Shown piece after piece: positions 35,801 through 48,200 of a stretch of 64,000 bases of DNA. A model generated the notes under the pieces. That model searched no databases and had not been told where the DNA came from. It saw nothing but the letters and a program-made list of their open reading frames with translations. This DNA is from Phalacrocorax aristotelis (taxonomy: Eukaryota > Chordata > Aves > Suliformes > Phalacrocoracidae): contig NC_134276.1 of NCBI RefSeq assembly GCF_949628215.1, positions 102,613,799 through 102,677,798 of the forward strand. The letters are read 5' to 3'. The position numbers and the translations under genes were made by a program. Every line of letters begins with the position of its first letter. Position 1 is the stretch's first letter.

Positions 35801-37332
35801 TTTGCATTCTCTGATACGGTACTTTTATTTATACCAACGACACATGAAACTAATACCTCAGCATTTTATTCTAGTGCATGATAAACCTTCATACATATTT
35901 AAAGGATAAAATTGGGTCCACTACCATTTTTCATTTAGAAACATTTATTTAATTTTAATGAAAGAGTCAAAAAATGGACTGGGGAAGCAGCAAGCTGTTG
36001 CCCCCTGCCACCCCCAACTAAATCCAAACAGATGATAGACAACAATGTCAAGGCTTTTGGGTGGCTTATAGAAGAAAATACATCCACTCTACATGTTTTT
36101 GGTAGAGAATAATCCTCTTTACTTGGTACCACATCAACTCACAAGCTCAAAATGGTTCAAGACTGAAACAGTTACAAGAAATGTACGTTTTGTTCTCAGT
36201 CTTCTGCCTGGCTTTATACCTTGCAGTAGACTGACAGGACTGTTTCATATTCCCTGTGGTAAGGCTGTAATAAATAGCTTTAAAAATATAATTGTCTACT
36301 GCTCTTGTATCCTTTCATAAATCTAAAAATAAGTAGCTATACAGGACAAAAAGCTACATCTTCATCTGAGAGGTTCTGCAGGTTGAGGGAGGCTATCCTC
36401 CCTCTCTACTCCACCCTAGTGAGGCCGCATCTGTAAGACTGCATCCAGTTCTGGGCTCCCCAGTTCAAGAAAGACAGGAAACTACTGCAGAGAGTCCAGC
36501 AGAGAGCTACCAAGATGATCAGGGGGCTGGAGGATCTCTCTTATGAGGAAAGGCTGAGACACTTAGGTTTTTTAGCCTGCAGAAGAGAAGACTGAGGGGG
36601 GATCTTAGCAATGCTTATCAATATCTGAAGGGTGGGTGTCAGGAGGATGGGGCCAGACTCTTTCAGTGGTGCCCAATGAGAGGACATGGGGCAACGGGCA
36701 CAAATTGGAACACAGGAAGTTCCACCTGAATATCAGGAAAAACTTACTTTATTGTGAGGGTGACAGAGCACTGGAACAGGCTACCCAGGGAGGTTGTGGA
36801 GTCTCCTTCCCTGGAGACATTCAAAGCCTGCCTGGATGCAGTCCTGTGCCCCCTGCTCTAGGTGTCCCTGCTCAAGCAGGGGGTTGGGCGAGATGATCTC
36901 TGGAGGTACCTGGCAACCCCTACCATTCTGTGATTCTGTTTTCTCACACTTCACCTTAGGAAAAATAAAAGGTTCTGAATGAGAGGTGCCTCAACTGCTA
37001 AGCCCATGGACCTTTATAAACTCCTTTGCTAGAAGTAGCGCAAACAAATAGTACTGATAATTTGCATGTTTTACTTTTTAAGATGCAATGTCACAAATGG
37101 CTTTTTAGCACTCAACAGTTCATACCTGAGGGACCACCATCACAAATACAGACCTATTGTATGTTTTTCTCATTTAAAAGAACAAAAATAATTAAAATGA
37201 AGAGTGTAACCAAAGTGACTAGTGTAAGAGACACTAAATATCCTACTGAATGTCGGTAGTTAATTTGAGAAGTCCTATTTGTAAATGACACATATTACAA
37301 AAGCAACTCTGTTAATGCAACACACTGCTTAC
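32828..37332 (-). other. ITSN1: ITSN1 intron 28
   Basis: A 4.5-kb GT-AG intron. It contains the CR1 copy at 36366-36938; no other exon or repeat is recognised. Confidence 0.82.
36366..36938 (+). repeat. CR1 LINE, 3' about 570 bp
   Basis: It begins in the end of the CR1 reverse-transcriptase ORF ('gtgaggccgcatctgtaaga', 'agtccagcagagagctacca'), continues through 'ggaacaggctacccagggag', and ends 'cattctgtgattctg'. Several stops and shifts break the ORF2 frame. It is antisense to ITSN1. Confidence 0.94.
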
Positions 37333-37450
37333 CTGAAGGTAATGCTGTTGATTTAGGTAGCTCGGTTGGTGTAGTTTTACTGGTACCAGGACTCAGAAGT
37401 TTTACATAATTAGCAGGGAACCATCCTATCTGCCGTTTTTTCCCTCGTGC
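37333..37450 (-). CDS. ITSN1: ITSN1 exon 28: SH3D second half and linker
   Basis: The 118-nt exon reads [20 protein letters not shown], then a Pro/Ser/Thr-rich linker ending PKSTALPS. The basic A-R-G-K-K-R-Q is part of the SH3D n-Src/distal region, and G-W-F-P-A-N-Y is the end of the SH3 fold. The linker to SH3E shows small differences from mammals. It starts in phase 0 after acceptor ctactag. Confidence 0.95.
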
Positions 37451-40362
37451 CTAGTAGAAAGACAATTCTTTTAAGAGGATTAAGCACACCAATATATCCT
37501 TAGTCAATGTTTTAACTATTTCAGTCATGCTATTTTAGAATAAGAAAAATGCATTTTATAAGGAAAGAGTCAGCAATTTTTGTGGCAGTGGTTTAATATT
37601 ATGATACTTCTGGTATGTGAAGTAATCTTTCATAATATATAAATGGGAGTTTATAGTATGTAAACAGTAATTATTTACTACTAATTTGAGTGATTTTTCA
37701 CTTAATGGTGTTCCTACTTTGTGTGCTTTATAATTAATACTACAACCCTGAATCTTCTGAAAGAATTCTCCTCGTTGTTTAAACCATAACTCTAGAATAT
37801 CAGGCTAGCTAGTGCATTAATGAGTGGCAGCATTTAAATGCTTTTTCATTATGTAAAGAAGTGCATTTAAATATATACCTAGATTGTGATAGTTTAAGTA
37901 GAGATTAATAATCCCAATTACCTCTTTTCTTTCAAAGAAACAGTATCTAATAGTTTTGATAGTCGCTCCTGCCCAATAGACAGACAGAGCATAAACATAT
38001 GTTATATTAACCAAGAGCTAGAAGAACAGCAAAACATTATGGCAAGAAAAAAAATGCATAAAGTTCAGATTCAAATACAAAATCCCAAAGCCAGATTCCA
38101 ATCAAACAAAAAATTAAGCTTTGGCAACTACAAATACATATGGATAGACACTGTCCAAATAATCCTATTAACAGATGTTAAGGTTTTGGAAAGCACACCA
38201 GATGTTCTCACGCCTATCTAATCAGAGAACTTTGGTATGAAAATGTGGCGCACACATGTATTAGTGTGTGTGGTCTGTGCACGTGTGCTGAGAGAGCAGC
38301 AGGTTACCATACACCTGGTCTACAGCAGCGCTCTACAGTTTTTAATGCAGCTGCAATGAGTCACTGTTTAAATATATTAAATCTATGTTAGGAATTACTT
38401 TAACTATTTATTCTCTCTTTGTATTGTTAGAATAAGGTTAGAATTTGGGGCATGTAGAATCTTGCCTTTAAAAACAAAGTAGATGTTAACTTTTTTCACT
38501 AAAATTATCTAACACAGGTACTATTCTTTAACTGCTTCCTTCCCTCTCTTTTTCTTTACTGAAAAAGAAGGTACTTGATCTAAATTGTATCAAGATTGTT
38601 CATTTTAAGATACTCTGGAAGACTGCATTAAACCTGGCAATGTAACGTTTAACACATTTGCCTTATTTTACGTTCACTCTGACCCCTAAGACAAGTGGCA
38701 TCAAAATTTACTTGAGGCTGAAACTGAACTGTACATGTACTTCCAAGGAAATCTGCCACTTTGAAATTAAATGCATAAAGAAAAGTTAATATTAGTGCCC
38801 TTCTCCAAATCTTGTCATCATTCCACTACTCTGGGGCAGGGGTTCCTGATTTTACTTTTAAATCAATTCCTCAATCTATTTCACCATGCTGCTGCATTAG
38901 CCTTTGTGCTTCTATAACAAAGGAGCAAGAACTAGTATTAGTGTTGGAACAAGAGAATGTGAAGAATAGGTAGGGGACTGCTAATGAAGAACAAAAAACC
39001 ACCTTGTAAAACCATAGGTAAGACAGTAAAGTATCCAAAGCTACATATGAGTACACAATCAAAAATTAATTTTTAAAAAACCCTCACATTAGCTGCTAAT
39101 TGGTAATTGTGACAACTCTTGCCCAGTGAAACTTAATTTCTATCTTAAAATACATTTAATGTGAGACTCTTTAAAGCTACAAGTTAACCAAAACATAAAG
39201 GTTAATGAGCATGAAAACCACAGCAATCCTGGGAGATGATTTCTCCACAAAAGATGAAAAAATATCACCAGGAAAGGGCAGGTAGTACTGTGGAAAAAAT
39301 ATTCGAGTTAGTTTGGGCATCTGCATTGCAAAAATAAATCAATTATGTTCTTTCATGTAATACTCCCTGTTCAAAAAAAACCCCAAAACCTAAGCAAGCC
39401 TCAGTCAGTGGTACTGAAGACTGGATGGGCAGTGGGAAAGCTTTGTCACTTAAAGTCATTGAGAAATGAAGTTTCTAAATTGTCAGGTTCTACTCTTAAA
39501 AAAACGCGGTTAAAATATTTTATTACCTATTATCTTCTAACACAACACTAAAGCTCTCGCCTATCTGACACTTGCAACACACACCAATTCTTTTCATTCT
39601 TCTACATTAAATTGAGCTGTTGCTGAGATGGGCCATTAGACTGGTATTCTACACGGTCACATTCCTTAAGCAACCTGAAAAAGTAGTGGACACCTTACAA
39701 AACCCACTGCTGTAAAATACTTCTCAATCTTTCAGCAAAAGGGATAGCCAGACTTTTGGCTGAAGCAATTTAGAAAGCCTCTTCAGAAGACATTCAGGAC
39801 TGCACTCCCCAGTATTTTTTCACGCTTTCACAGTGCACACAGGTATTGGCTGATCCAAACGCACGTGATACACATGGTCACTATCGAAACAGGATGTACA
39901 AGTAGACCCTGTCACTTAACCCAACAGTCCCATACACTCCTGTTGCATGGCTGGGTTTCCCCACCACCTGACATCACAACTGCTTTTTTGCTCACATTAA
40001 GATGACTACTGGACACAAGACTGGGAGGATTCAAAAGCAGCCAAAACAATATGCCCTAAAATCCACTCCTTTGTTATATCTGAAGGGCCTCCAGGAAAAC
40101 ATACAAGGCTGGGTCTGATTTGTGCAATGGGTATCCTTGACTTGACAGTGAGGCACAGTGGCTTCCTCCTGCTGTTCTCCAAAGTTATTTCAAGTTCAAG
40201 GAATTGGAATGTATGCAATTTTTTGTAAAGGCATTTTATTTGTAAATGCTTAATTGCTGAACATTTTCAAAATATTTATCATTGACGCACTCATCATTTT
40301 GAACTATTAAAAAATGACAGGTTTTTAACATGGAACTTTATTTCAAAAAAACAGTAACTAAC
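37451..40362 (-). other. ITSN1: ITSN1 intron 27
   Basis: A 2.9-kb GT-AG intron splitting the SH3D domain. It is AT-rich and I recognise no repeat in it. Confidence 0.8.
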
Positions 40363-40484
40363 TTGGAGCTCTCCTTCCCACCAGCCACCTGGATTCTTCT
40401 TTCTGATAAGAATCAACTGACCAGGAGCAAGCGTAAGCTGTTCTGGACCCGTTGCTGTGTAAGAGGCAATAACTTGGGCTATTT
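40363..40484 (-). CDS. ITSN1: ITSN1 exon 27: SH3D first half
   Basis: The 122-nt exon completes a Glu codon and reads [20 protein letters not shown], then [33 protein letters not shown] is the RT-loop half of SH3D and GGWWEGEL holds the conserved Trp pair. SH3D lacks the usual ALYDY motif (ASYTA instead), as in mammals. The donor is CAA|GTTAGT, a slightly weak GT site. Confidence 0.95.
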
Positions 40485-43400
40485 CTGTTGAAGCAGGGAG
40501 GGAAAAAAAAAGTTAATTTGGAAAAACCTGAATACATTCTATACAACATCAACTCTGCTATTATCACCAGCACAGTATATCCGTTCTGTATTTCTTTCCA
40601 TAAAATTGTTACGTATTGATGTAGTTCCATCAAAACATATGGTAATTACGAAACAGATTGGAAGTTCATAGCGCTTCAGGAATAAAACAGAGGTGCAGCA
40701 GCTCTATGGGTAGGATATAAAAAAATATTTGAAATAGGGAAGAATAACAAACATAATTAAGAACTATATGGCTCTTAAAACCAAGTGTCATGATACTGTT
40801 TTCCAGTAAATACATTTTTGTAGCATTAGTTTGAACTAAGCTCTCTAAAAAGAGGAGATACATGTTGATGACAATATAATGAAAAAGTTGCAGTAATGGA
40901 GGTGTAAACTGATGAAGGTCTGCAGAAAAAATTTTACCACCACACTAGACAAAAAAATGAATGCTTTCAAAATGTAACAAACAGAATTTATTTTGAAGCC
41001 TTTATTCTGTGAACATTAATACAAAGCTGGTGCCTTATTTGATCACCTACCAGCATGAATGACAGAGTACCCATGAGCTCACAATTATCTCTCCATTACA
41101 TTAGCCAAAGCAGACATTGCAGTTTACTCCATTTCACAGTGGTTGTAGAAAGACAGATGATAACTTAGTCACCACGAAGTCTGGTAAGGCTAACCCATTT
41201 TTTTGAACCAATCTGAACTGACAGGAGCTTATAAGAGACTGTAGGTATTCTGGTGTCCTACTGATTGATAGCTTTAAGTCAGGTTTAGCGTGTCAACAAA
41301 CCATTTTTAGGGTGACAGAGAACATGTTTGATACTATGATAACCGGGAACCTTTTGTAAACGAAAAGATGGTAGGTTTGGAAACTTTTTAGCTTTTAGAA
41401 AGCTAAACCTTTTAGGCTGCCACATTTACTTAGTTCCTTTTTAGTCATGAGTTAAGGGGAATCTGTGGGGAATTTCTTTTAGCTTTCATTTTGTTGGAAA
41501 GGGTCTCAGACATCCAAAGCAGCACAAAAGTAGTACAGTTACTGCTGGAAACTCCATTTCAGGATCCCAGTACACAGTCATTCATCACTTAAGTATTCTT
41601 CCTAACAGAATGATCTAGGGTTGTGTTTGGTGTTTGTTGGGGGGGGGGGGGGGGGAGGGAAATAGGGATTTTGGGTTTTTGTTTTTATGAAAAACCTTAT
41701 TTGGCGATGCATCAAATAAAATTGGCGACCATCAGTTGATGTGGGCCCTGAGCTTGGCTAGTTATGGTTGTGGTCTAAGACTATCCTAGAACAAGCCCAC
41801 AAGCCCACAGCAGAGCTAGTAGTACCAGATCACAGAAACGTGTCTCAACTGCTTCAGTGCAGAGACAGGCACCTTAATTCAAAACCTCAGCAATTATCTG
41901 ATCACAGATCAATACGCTCCTTGAGATTTTAGCTTTTATTTGAAAATCTTGATTAAAAAATATCTGTATCAGCTGTTTTCATTTATGATTACTGTTTGTA
42001 GATATTTTCAATCTAGTCTATCCTAAAAAACTGGCACTGGAAGACTAAGCAGAAAAAGGTCTCCCGTGCCATTGGTTTGTCTCTTTATAAGGCAGGAGAA
42101 AGCAACGTGACATTAAGCGTGAGGTGGATTAGTGGTCAACACAGCAACAACAGCAAAAGGGACTGAGGCTGAAGGAGCGAGTACACAAATGTGGTCTCCA
42201 GCTTTCTCATGGGCAGTTGTACTAAGGAAGTAAAACAGTGCTGGGCACCATCCTACTTGGCCCCCTCTGTCAACAAGCACCAAACTTTCTGTGGCCAAGA
42301 GAAACAGCAGAGGCACTCAGTAACAACCCATCACCCACAGGTTGGCAAAGGAGGGGGTGTCTGCTGGTAAGGCAGAGAAAGGGAGCAATCATTGAAAAGG
42401 CAGTTGTAGGCAGAGGAAACCACAAAGCCAACTGCCTTGAAACAGAGGGAGGTTTTGTTGCAGGGAGGAAACAATATGATTTGAAGATTGCCAGGAAAAT
42501 GATCAGATGGCTTACTTAACATTTAGAAGAAAAGGATGATTAGGAAAATTAAAATGGTCAGAGAAGCATTCAAGATGTAAATGAACAACATAAAGAGGAT
42601 GAAGAAGCAGAGAGATGACAAGCGATCTGAGATCACTGCAAATGATGACACATACAGAATTGATGATGACAGAACCTCCCTCAAGATAACCCAAAGAGGG
42701 GAGACACAGGTACACAGAGGTGCGCAGTCAGGAAAGGGTGGGACCAAAGAGGTGATGAAAAAGCCAGTATCTGAGAGTTAGAAAGATTCTTTAAACCTGG
42801 ATCTGGAACTTAGCATACAAAACGTGAAAGCAGAAGGGTAGAAGAAAGAATTCGTAAGTAAAACATAGTAGGTGATGATAGGAGAGTCACAGAAAAGCCA
42901 GCAGCAGCAGTCTAGTCTGTCCTGTATGAAAGCAAAGCAAGCAAGCTATTTGGCAGGAAACATGTCTATACTGCTAGAAGGTCTGCAAGCTCCCTGCGTT
43001 TGCAGGTTTTTCCACAGTATCACATTAATTCCTCCACCCTAGGCCATTCAGGAGGCAAAACGAACACAAGCAAACAAAATAAACTGTGTGAGTTTGTAAT
43101 TATTGGTTTTTTTTAAATCAGGCAAAAATCTCTCTTACTACCATGGCCATTATGATATTCAGTATATCATACCAAGAGAGCAAAAATCTTATACATCACA
43201 TCTCTCTCAGAACAAGAAATTTCTAATTTTTTTATACAAAAAGGTGATTCACAACGGTCCAGGTATCAGATATCCTCTTTCACCAACCAGCAGGATAAAG
43301 AACTTTTATCATGGACTGTGTGTTAAATAAGTCACGATATGAATTACAGGTTTTAACATTCAGCTCTTGCATGTCACAGAGAAGCAGAAAGTTAGAGAAA

Positions 43401-45177
43401 ACAACTCAGCAAAAACTTTTTTTAAAAAAAAAACCAAACCTGAAATAGCTTTCTTTCCAGGAAGGACTTTTTAATTTTTATTTAAGTATTGAATTACTGA
43501 GACGAGATCCAATTCAATTATAGTCCAGGCCAAAAAATGTGGCCTCTATTAAAACAGGTACATTTAGAAAAAGAAATAAATGCCTTCTCACAGGTATAGT
43601 TGTCCTCATATTGCTGCTTAAATTTACAGAGAGAGTGGTTTCTTTTCCCTTGCCCTTCAACACGCACTGTTACCAACTCCCACCCACTCGTCCTGCTGCT
43701 TCTAGAATAAACAGGAATATTTCACCTTGTTCATTAGCATTTAACTTATACCGGCTGAGCACTTGCAGCTCACTTATAGCAAAAACATCCATGAATCTCC
43801 TTGCTGAAATAGGCAGGATTGCTCCCAAACTGTTCTTAAACTCCAAAAGATTCTGAACACACTTTCTGTCAACATCTCTCCAGTCTCTACTTCACTGAAA
43901 GTTCAAGTCCAGGAGACCAGGTATTATAAAGCTGGTGCTCTGGTGGATGGCAAGACTTCAGCCTATTCTCCCATGTGTGGAAAAAAAGCAGCCAGACCTA
44001 TCAGCATCTTCTCACTATTCCTGACAGGTATCACTTCTAGAGGTTTTCCAGATCTCTGCTCTTGTCTACCTCTCTCAAGCTTTGTATCTATTAACAGAAA
44101 TATTTTTAATCATGCGAATGAAGCATAGAAGAGGCAGGAGTAGTTTACTTCCAAGCCCTTCTTTCCATAAATAGATCAGTAAGATTTGACAAGAGCAGCC
44201 CATTGCTGGTATGTCAAGGTAAAAAAAGCCAAATGAAATTGGGGCTGCTGGAATCTGCTCTCCCTGCCTCCTCTTACACACCGACACAGTGAACCAGTTC
44301 AGGGAGAAAAAGCAAAATTTCCCCCCCACAAAACAAAATACGGCTATGCATGTCTGTGTGTATGGGAATAAGGCAAGATTTAGTAGATCACGTCCTTGAA
44401 CCACCTCACTGTGCACCTGAACAAGGCTCAAAGAAAGGGACAGAGTAGAAGAATGGAGCACCGCGTATCTAGTTTGGTTCAGCTCAATGCAAAGTCATCT
44501 CTTTAGTACAAAAGCAAATAAATACACTAAGAGGAAAAAAAGGTGCCTTCTGGGAACTTTACAAATGCCTGCCAGTGGCAGAGAATGCACTTTTCTAATT
44601 ATCTTTGGAAATGCAATGGCTGTTTGGAAGGATAGCCCCCACCACCCCAAGAGCCAGGGGACCTCTTTCTAGCCAAAAAGCAACGTGATCTTCTGCAGCA
44701 CGACCAGGCTTGACAGGCAATAATTTACATAGCATGAATACAAGATATATGCTCTTGAAAATGAGAAGCCGGCACAAGAGCTCACAAAGTCATGTATACC
44801 ATATTGTGTAGTATTCTAGAGAAAATGCTGTAAAACCACAGTGTAAGAATATATACTTCCATCTTCAGAGGCACTGGCAAACTTGGGCTTTTTGAAGGTT
44901 TCCAGTGCTCTGTTCAGCAATCTATCATGAAGTTTACATTCATTTTTGAGCAAGTGGATTTTTATTCTCTAGCTACATGCTAGTTAGTGATCGATACATG
45001 CTAGATGGAATGATTGACAGATTATGTATTAATTTATTTTAGACAACAGTTTTCATCAGTGCAGACTACTACCATATGATCAAGAGCAAACATAATTTAT
45101 TTTCATGGAAAAGATTTTGTTGCCATTGAATTTAGGAACATATGTGAGGTGCTGTCACAATATATTATATGACTTAC
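40485..45177 (-). other. ITSN1: ITSN1 intron 26
   Basis: A 4.7-kb GT-AG intron. It contains a G17 run at 41639-41655 and a purine-rich stretch at about 42560-42780; no interspersed repeat or exon is recognised. Confidence 0.8.
41639..41655. repeat. G17 homopolymer
   Basis: Seventeen consecutive G on the + strand (C17 in the ITSN1 pre-mRNA), followed by AGGGA. The + strand could form a G-quadruplex. The length may be imprecise for technical reasons. Confidence 0.9.
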
Positions 45178-45223
45178 CAGGTTTCTTCCCTAAGCTTCCC
45201 GTTTTTCCAGCTGCTCCAGGAGC
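45178..45223 (-). CDS. ITSN1: ITSN1 exon 26: short SH3C-SH3D linker exon
   Basis: The 46-nt exon reads APGAAGKTGSLGKKP plus one base of the next codon. Mammalian ITSN1 has GSGTAGKTGSLGKKP as I recall, so the length is the same and the N-terminal residues vary. The acceptor is atttcaag and the donor CCTG|GTAAGT. Exons 25 and 26 together are 213 nt and in frame; their joint skipping removes SH3C. Confidence 0.93.
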
Positions 45224-48200
45224 CTTGAAATAGAAAGTAAGATGTTACGTTTAGCACTCATATTTATTTCTCCAGTATATGAAAATTATTTTCTATGCTT
45301 TTATTATTTATTATTTTCTAATGCAGTAAACAAGGATGTAAGTAAAAACTTTCACAGGAAGATTCTATTCTTACAGAAACCCCTAATATTTTAGATTAAA
45401 ATTAATACACAGGAATAAATAACAAGCAGCGAATGGAAGTGGATAACTAACTATATAAATGTGTATACTTCTTTCCTGAACTTTTCTTCCTTTTGTGGAC
45501 TGCAAATACCAATGTAATTCCAAATTACATAGCATTTGAAGAGTAAATCTATATCTATAGAATGTGAATTCTGTCGAGTTGAAACAACAACAGTAGTTTC
45601 CAGCTCTACAAATAGTTGGATTGCAAATATGCCTAAAAAGCTAAGTGGACATAATTATTTCAATACTTTCTATATTATGGTTCTAAAATTTCACATATGG
45701 CACATTAGCATAGTCAGTGTAGTTACTGCATCTTTAAGAAAAGTCATCTGAACTTTGTAGGTGGTGTGTGTTGCAGTAGTAAAAGCCCCACCACCATTTT
45801 TGTGCCCAACTGAGAGCACCAGGCACTGAACTGCAAGGTGCTATCTATCTTTAGCTGTTTCCTCTGAACCTGGATGGGGTGAGATGAGGGATGAACATCA
45901 TCATCCATGCCAAGAGATTTGCAAGAAAAGCCTTTGAACGGTCACAAGAAATCCAGCAAGCAGTGAAATTAGTTCAGTTATGTATAGGAAAACAGGGATA
46001 CTGAAAGATGAAATTTAATATGAAAAACTTTCATAATTTAAAAACTCCAAGTTCTCATCCTGAAAAAAAAATTTTTTCCTTGAGGCCACTGGTTATTTGG
46101 GAAGAGTTATGATTATTTATTTATTTTAATGCACTCACAGGTCTACTGATATATATGCAATTAGAGTATTCAAAAACAGTATGTGGTCTCAACTCTGCCC
46201 CTTCCACGCCCCCCTTCCTCAGTCAACTTCCAACCCTTTTAGTCACTACCCTGTCTAGAACAGCTTCCCCCTGCCCCCTAAATAATTACTTCAGTTTCTT
46301 CCCAGTACATTGCCATTCGTATCTTCTACAATAAAAAGATCTGATATGGATAACAGCAATAAATCTAAACTGTACTTTGATCAGAAATGCTGAATAACCA
46401 TAAACATCCTCTTGCCTTCAAACAAGGCTCAACACTTCTGTCTCCCTTCAATTGCTCCTTTAGGATCCTTCTTACAAACTTGGAAGTCTTCATCAAATGG
46501 CCTTAAGGTTTTCACAGAATCCTAATTTCTCTATGGAAAAGAACAGTTCCACCCTCAATATTCTCCATATTAAATTGATGCTTTGAAAACTTGGGGATTC
46601 TGGCAGAAACTAATATAAGGAGTAACTAAAGAACTAGTTAAATGACTGGTTTTGAATGCCTCTATAAAATAGATTATTAGATAGTTCTCAATCTGTCTTG
46701 AAGATTACATAGCTGCTCTAAGACATCCATGTTTTGAACTTCAGAAAAGTTACCAAGGAAGCCTGACCTTTCAGACTGAACTACAGCACCTCACAATGCT
46801 GTATTAGTCAAGCCAACCCCATCTAATAACAGCAGAAAAGCAGAAAACACAGCAGAGTTGGCATTGCCTACCTCACAAGCTGTAACTGGTGCTAGAAGGT
46901 AAAAGTGGGGATGGGAAGTTTTTGGTTTGTTCAGATTTTTTTGTGTTTTGTTGTTGTTTTTTTTTTCAATTTGGCACCAAAGCGCCTTATGTACATCTAG
47001 TATACCCTGCTTCTCCCTGACATTTTTGCAAGTTAAATTTTGGGAGGGATTGTGGAAAGTGGGTGCTTTAAGTTAACTGATACTTGGGTATTATTGTCTC
47101 AGTGCTACTTTCCTGTCATTGTAAAAGACTGATTATGGTTACTTTCCACAAGGCCAGCAAATCTTCCTTTCTTCCGCATGTTCCTTTCTTTCCCTTCAGT
47201 TCTTCACCTTTCTCTACAACCACTGTGACCTACATTAACAAAAAAAGTGGAATAGGAAAGCATCGTGCAGAGATCAGATACAAAGACTAAGGTTAGGTCT
47301 GGGGACAAGGAGCCGGTGGTCCAGACGAAGTGACTGAGAGTCTATTGACAGTCCCAAGTAGGGAAGATGAAAAGGTTTAGAACTAAATGTGACAAATGGC
47401 ACTGATATGGTAATACTAGGAATTAATTCTGCTTTGGAAAGTGTTTCCGGCAGAGAAACACCCTCCCCTCTTCCTTAAGAAAGAACAAGTGTTTGAACCT
47501 TTAGAGAACACACTTCTTCAAAATACCACTTAGTCAAACATCCATGTCACCAGATTAGGAGCACATGGACAGACAAAACATGCTGTGACACTGCATCTTT
47601 ACAGTTAACTGGTAAATGTATAGAGATTATTTTAAAAGATAAGCTTCAAAATCACCTTGACCAGGCTAAGTCTGAATTATCTTTGAGGATCCTCTGAATC
47701 CTTGGTAAAAAAGTAGAAGAAATACATACAGAAGTCCTGCAGTAGTTCGATAAACAACTAAATTAAGATGGACCCAACTTCGGGCCCACTCAGTAGATGG
47801 AGAAGTATTTTCTATTCTTTCTGTTGACAGAAACACAGTGGAGAGGACTTACCCCATTCTATTTCCCTTTTGTACACCTGAGACACCAACTGCCTTTGAG
47901 GATATTTTGTGACAAATGATAAAGTCTCTTGAAACAGTAGACTAGAACTTGGTTTGCTATTTTAATAAGACGCAGCAGTAGACTGGCCAATTGTGTCGTA
48001 CAGTAAGACCCTTAGAATCCAGATTAAAACAATTCAGACTGTTACTATTTTCAGGACATTAATGCAAAGCTTTGTAACTAAAGGCATCTCAATTTTCATG
48101 TTTGCACGACCACTTTATGAGCTCCATGTCTCATGCAGCAGTAATTATCACCCATCTCAGAGAAAGGCAGGGTACAATAAAAACCTTTTACAGATCTGTA

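Noticed and set aside
42560..42780. A purine-rich, charged-residue ORF stretch in intron 26 considered as an extra exon.
   Set aside because: Exons 26 and 27 already join in frame, and the stretch has no matching protein segment in ITSN1 or another family I recognise.
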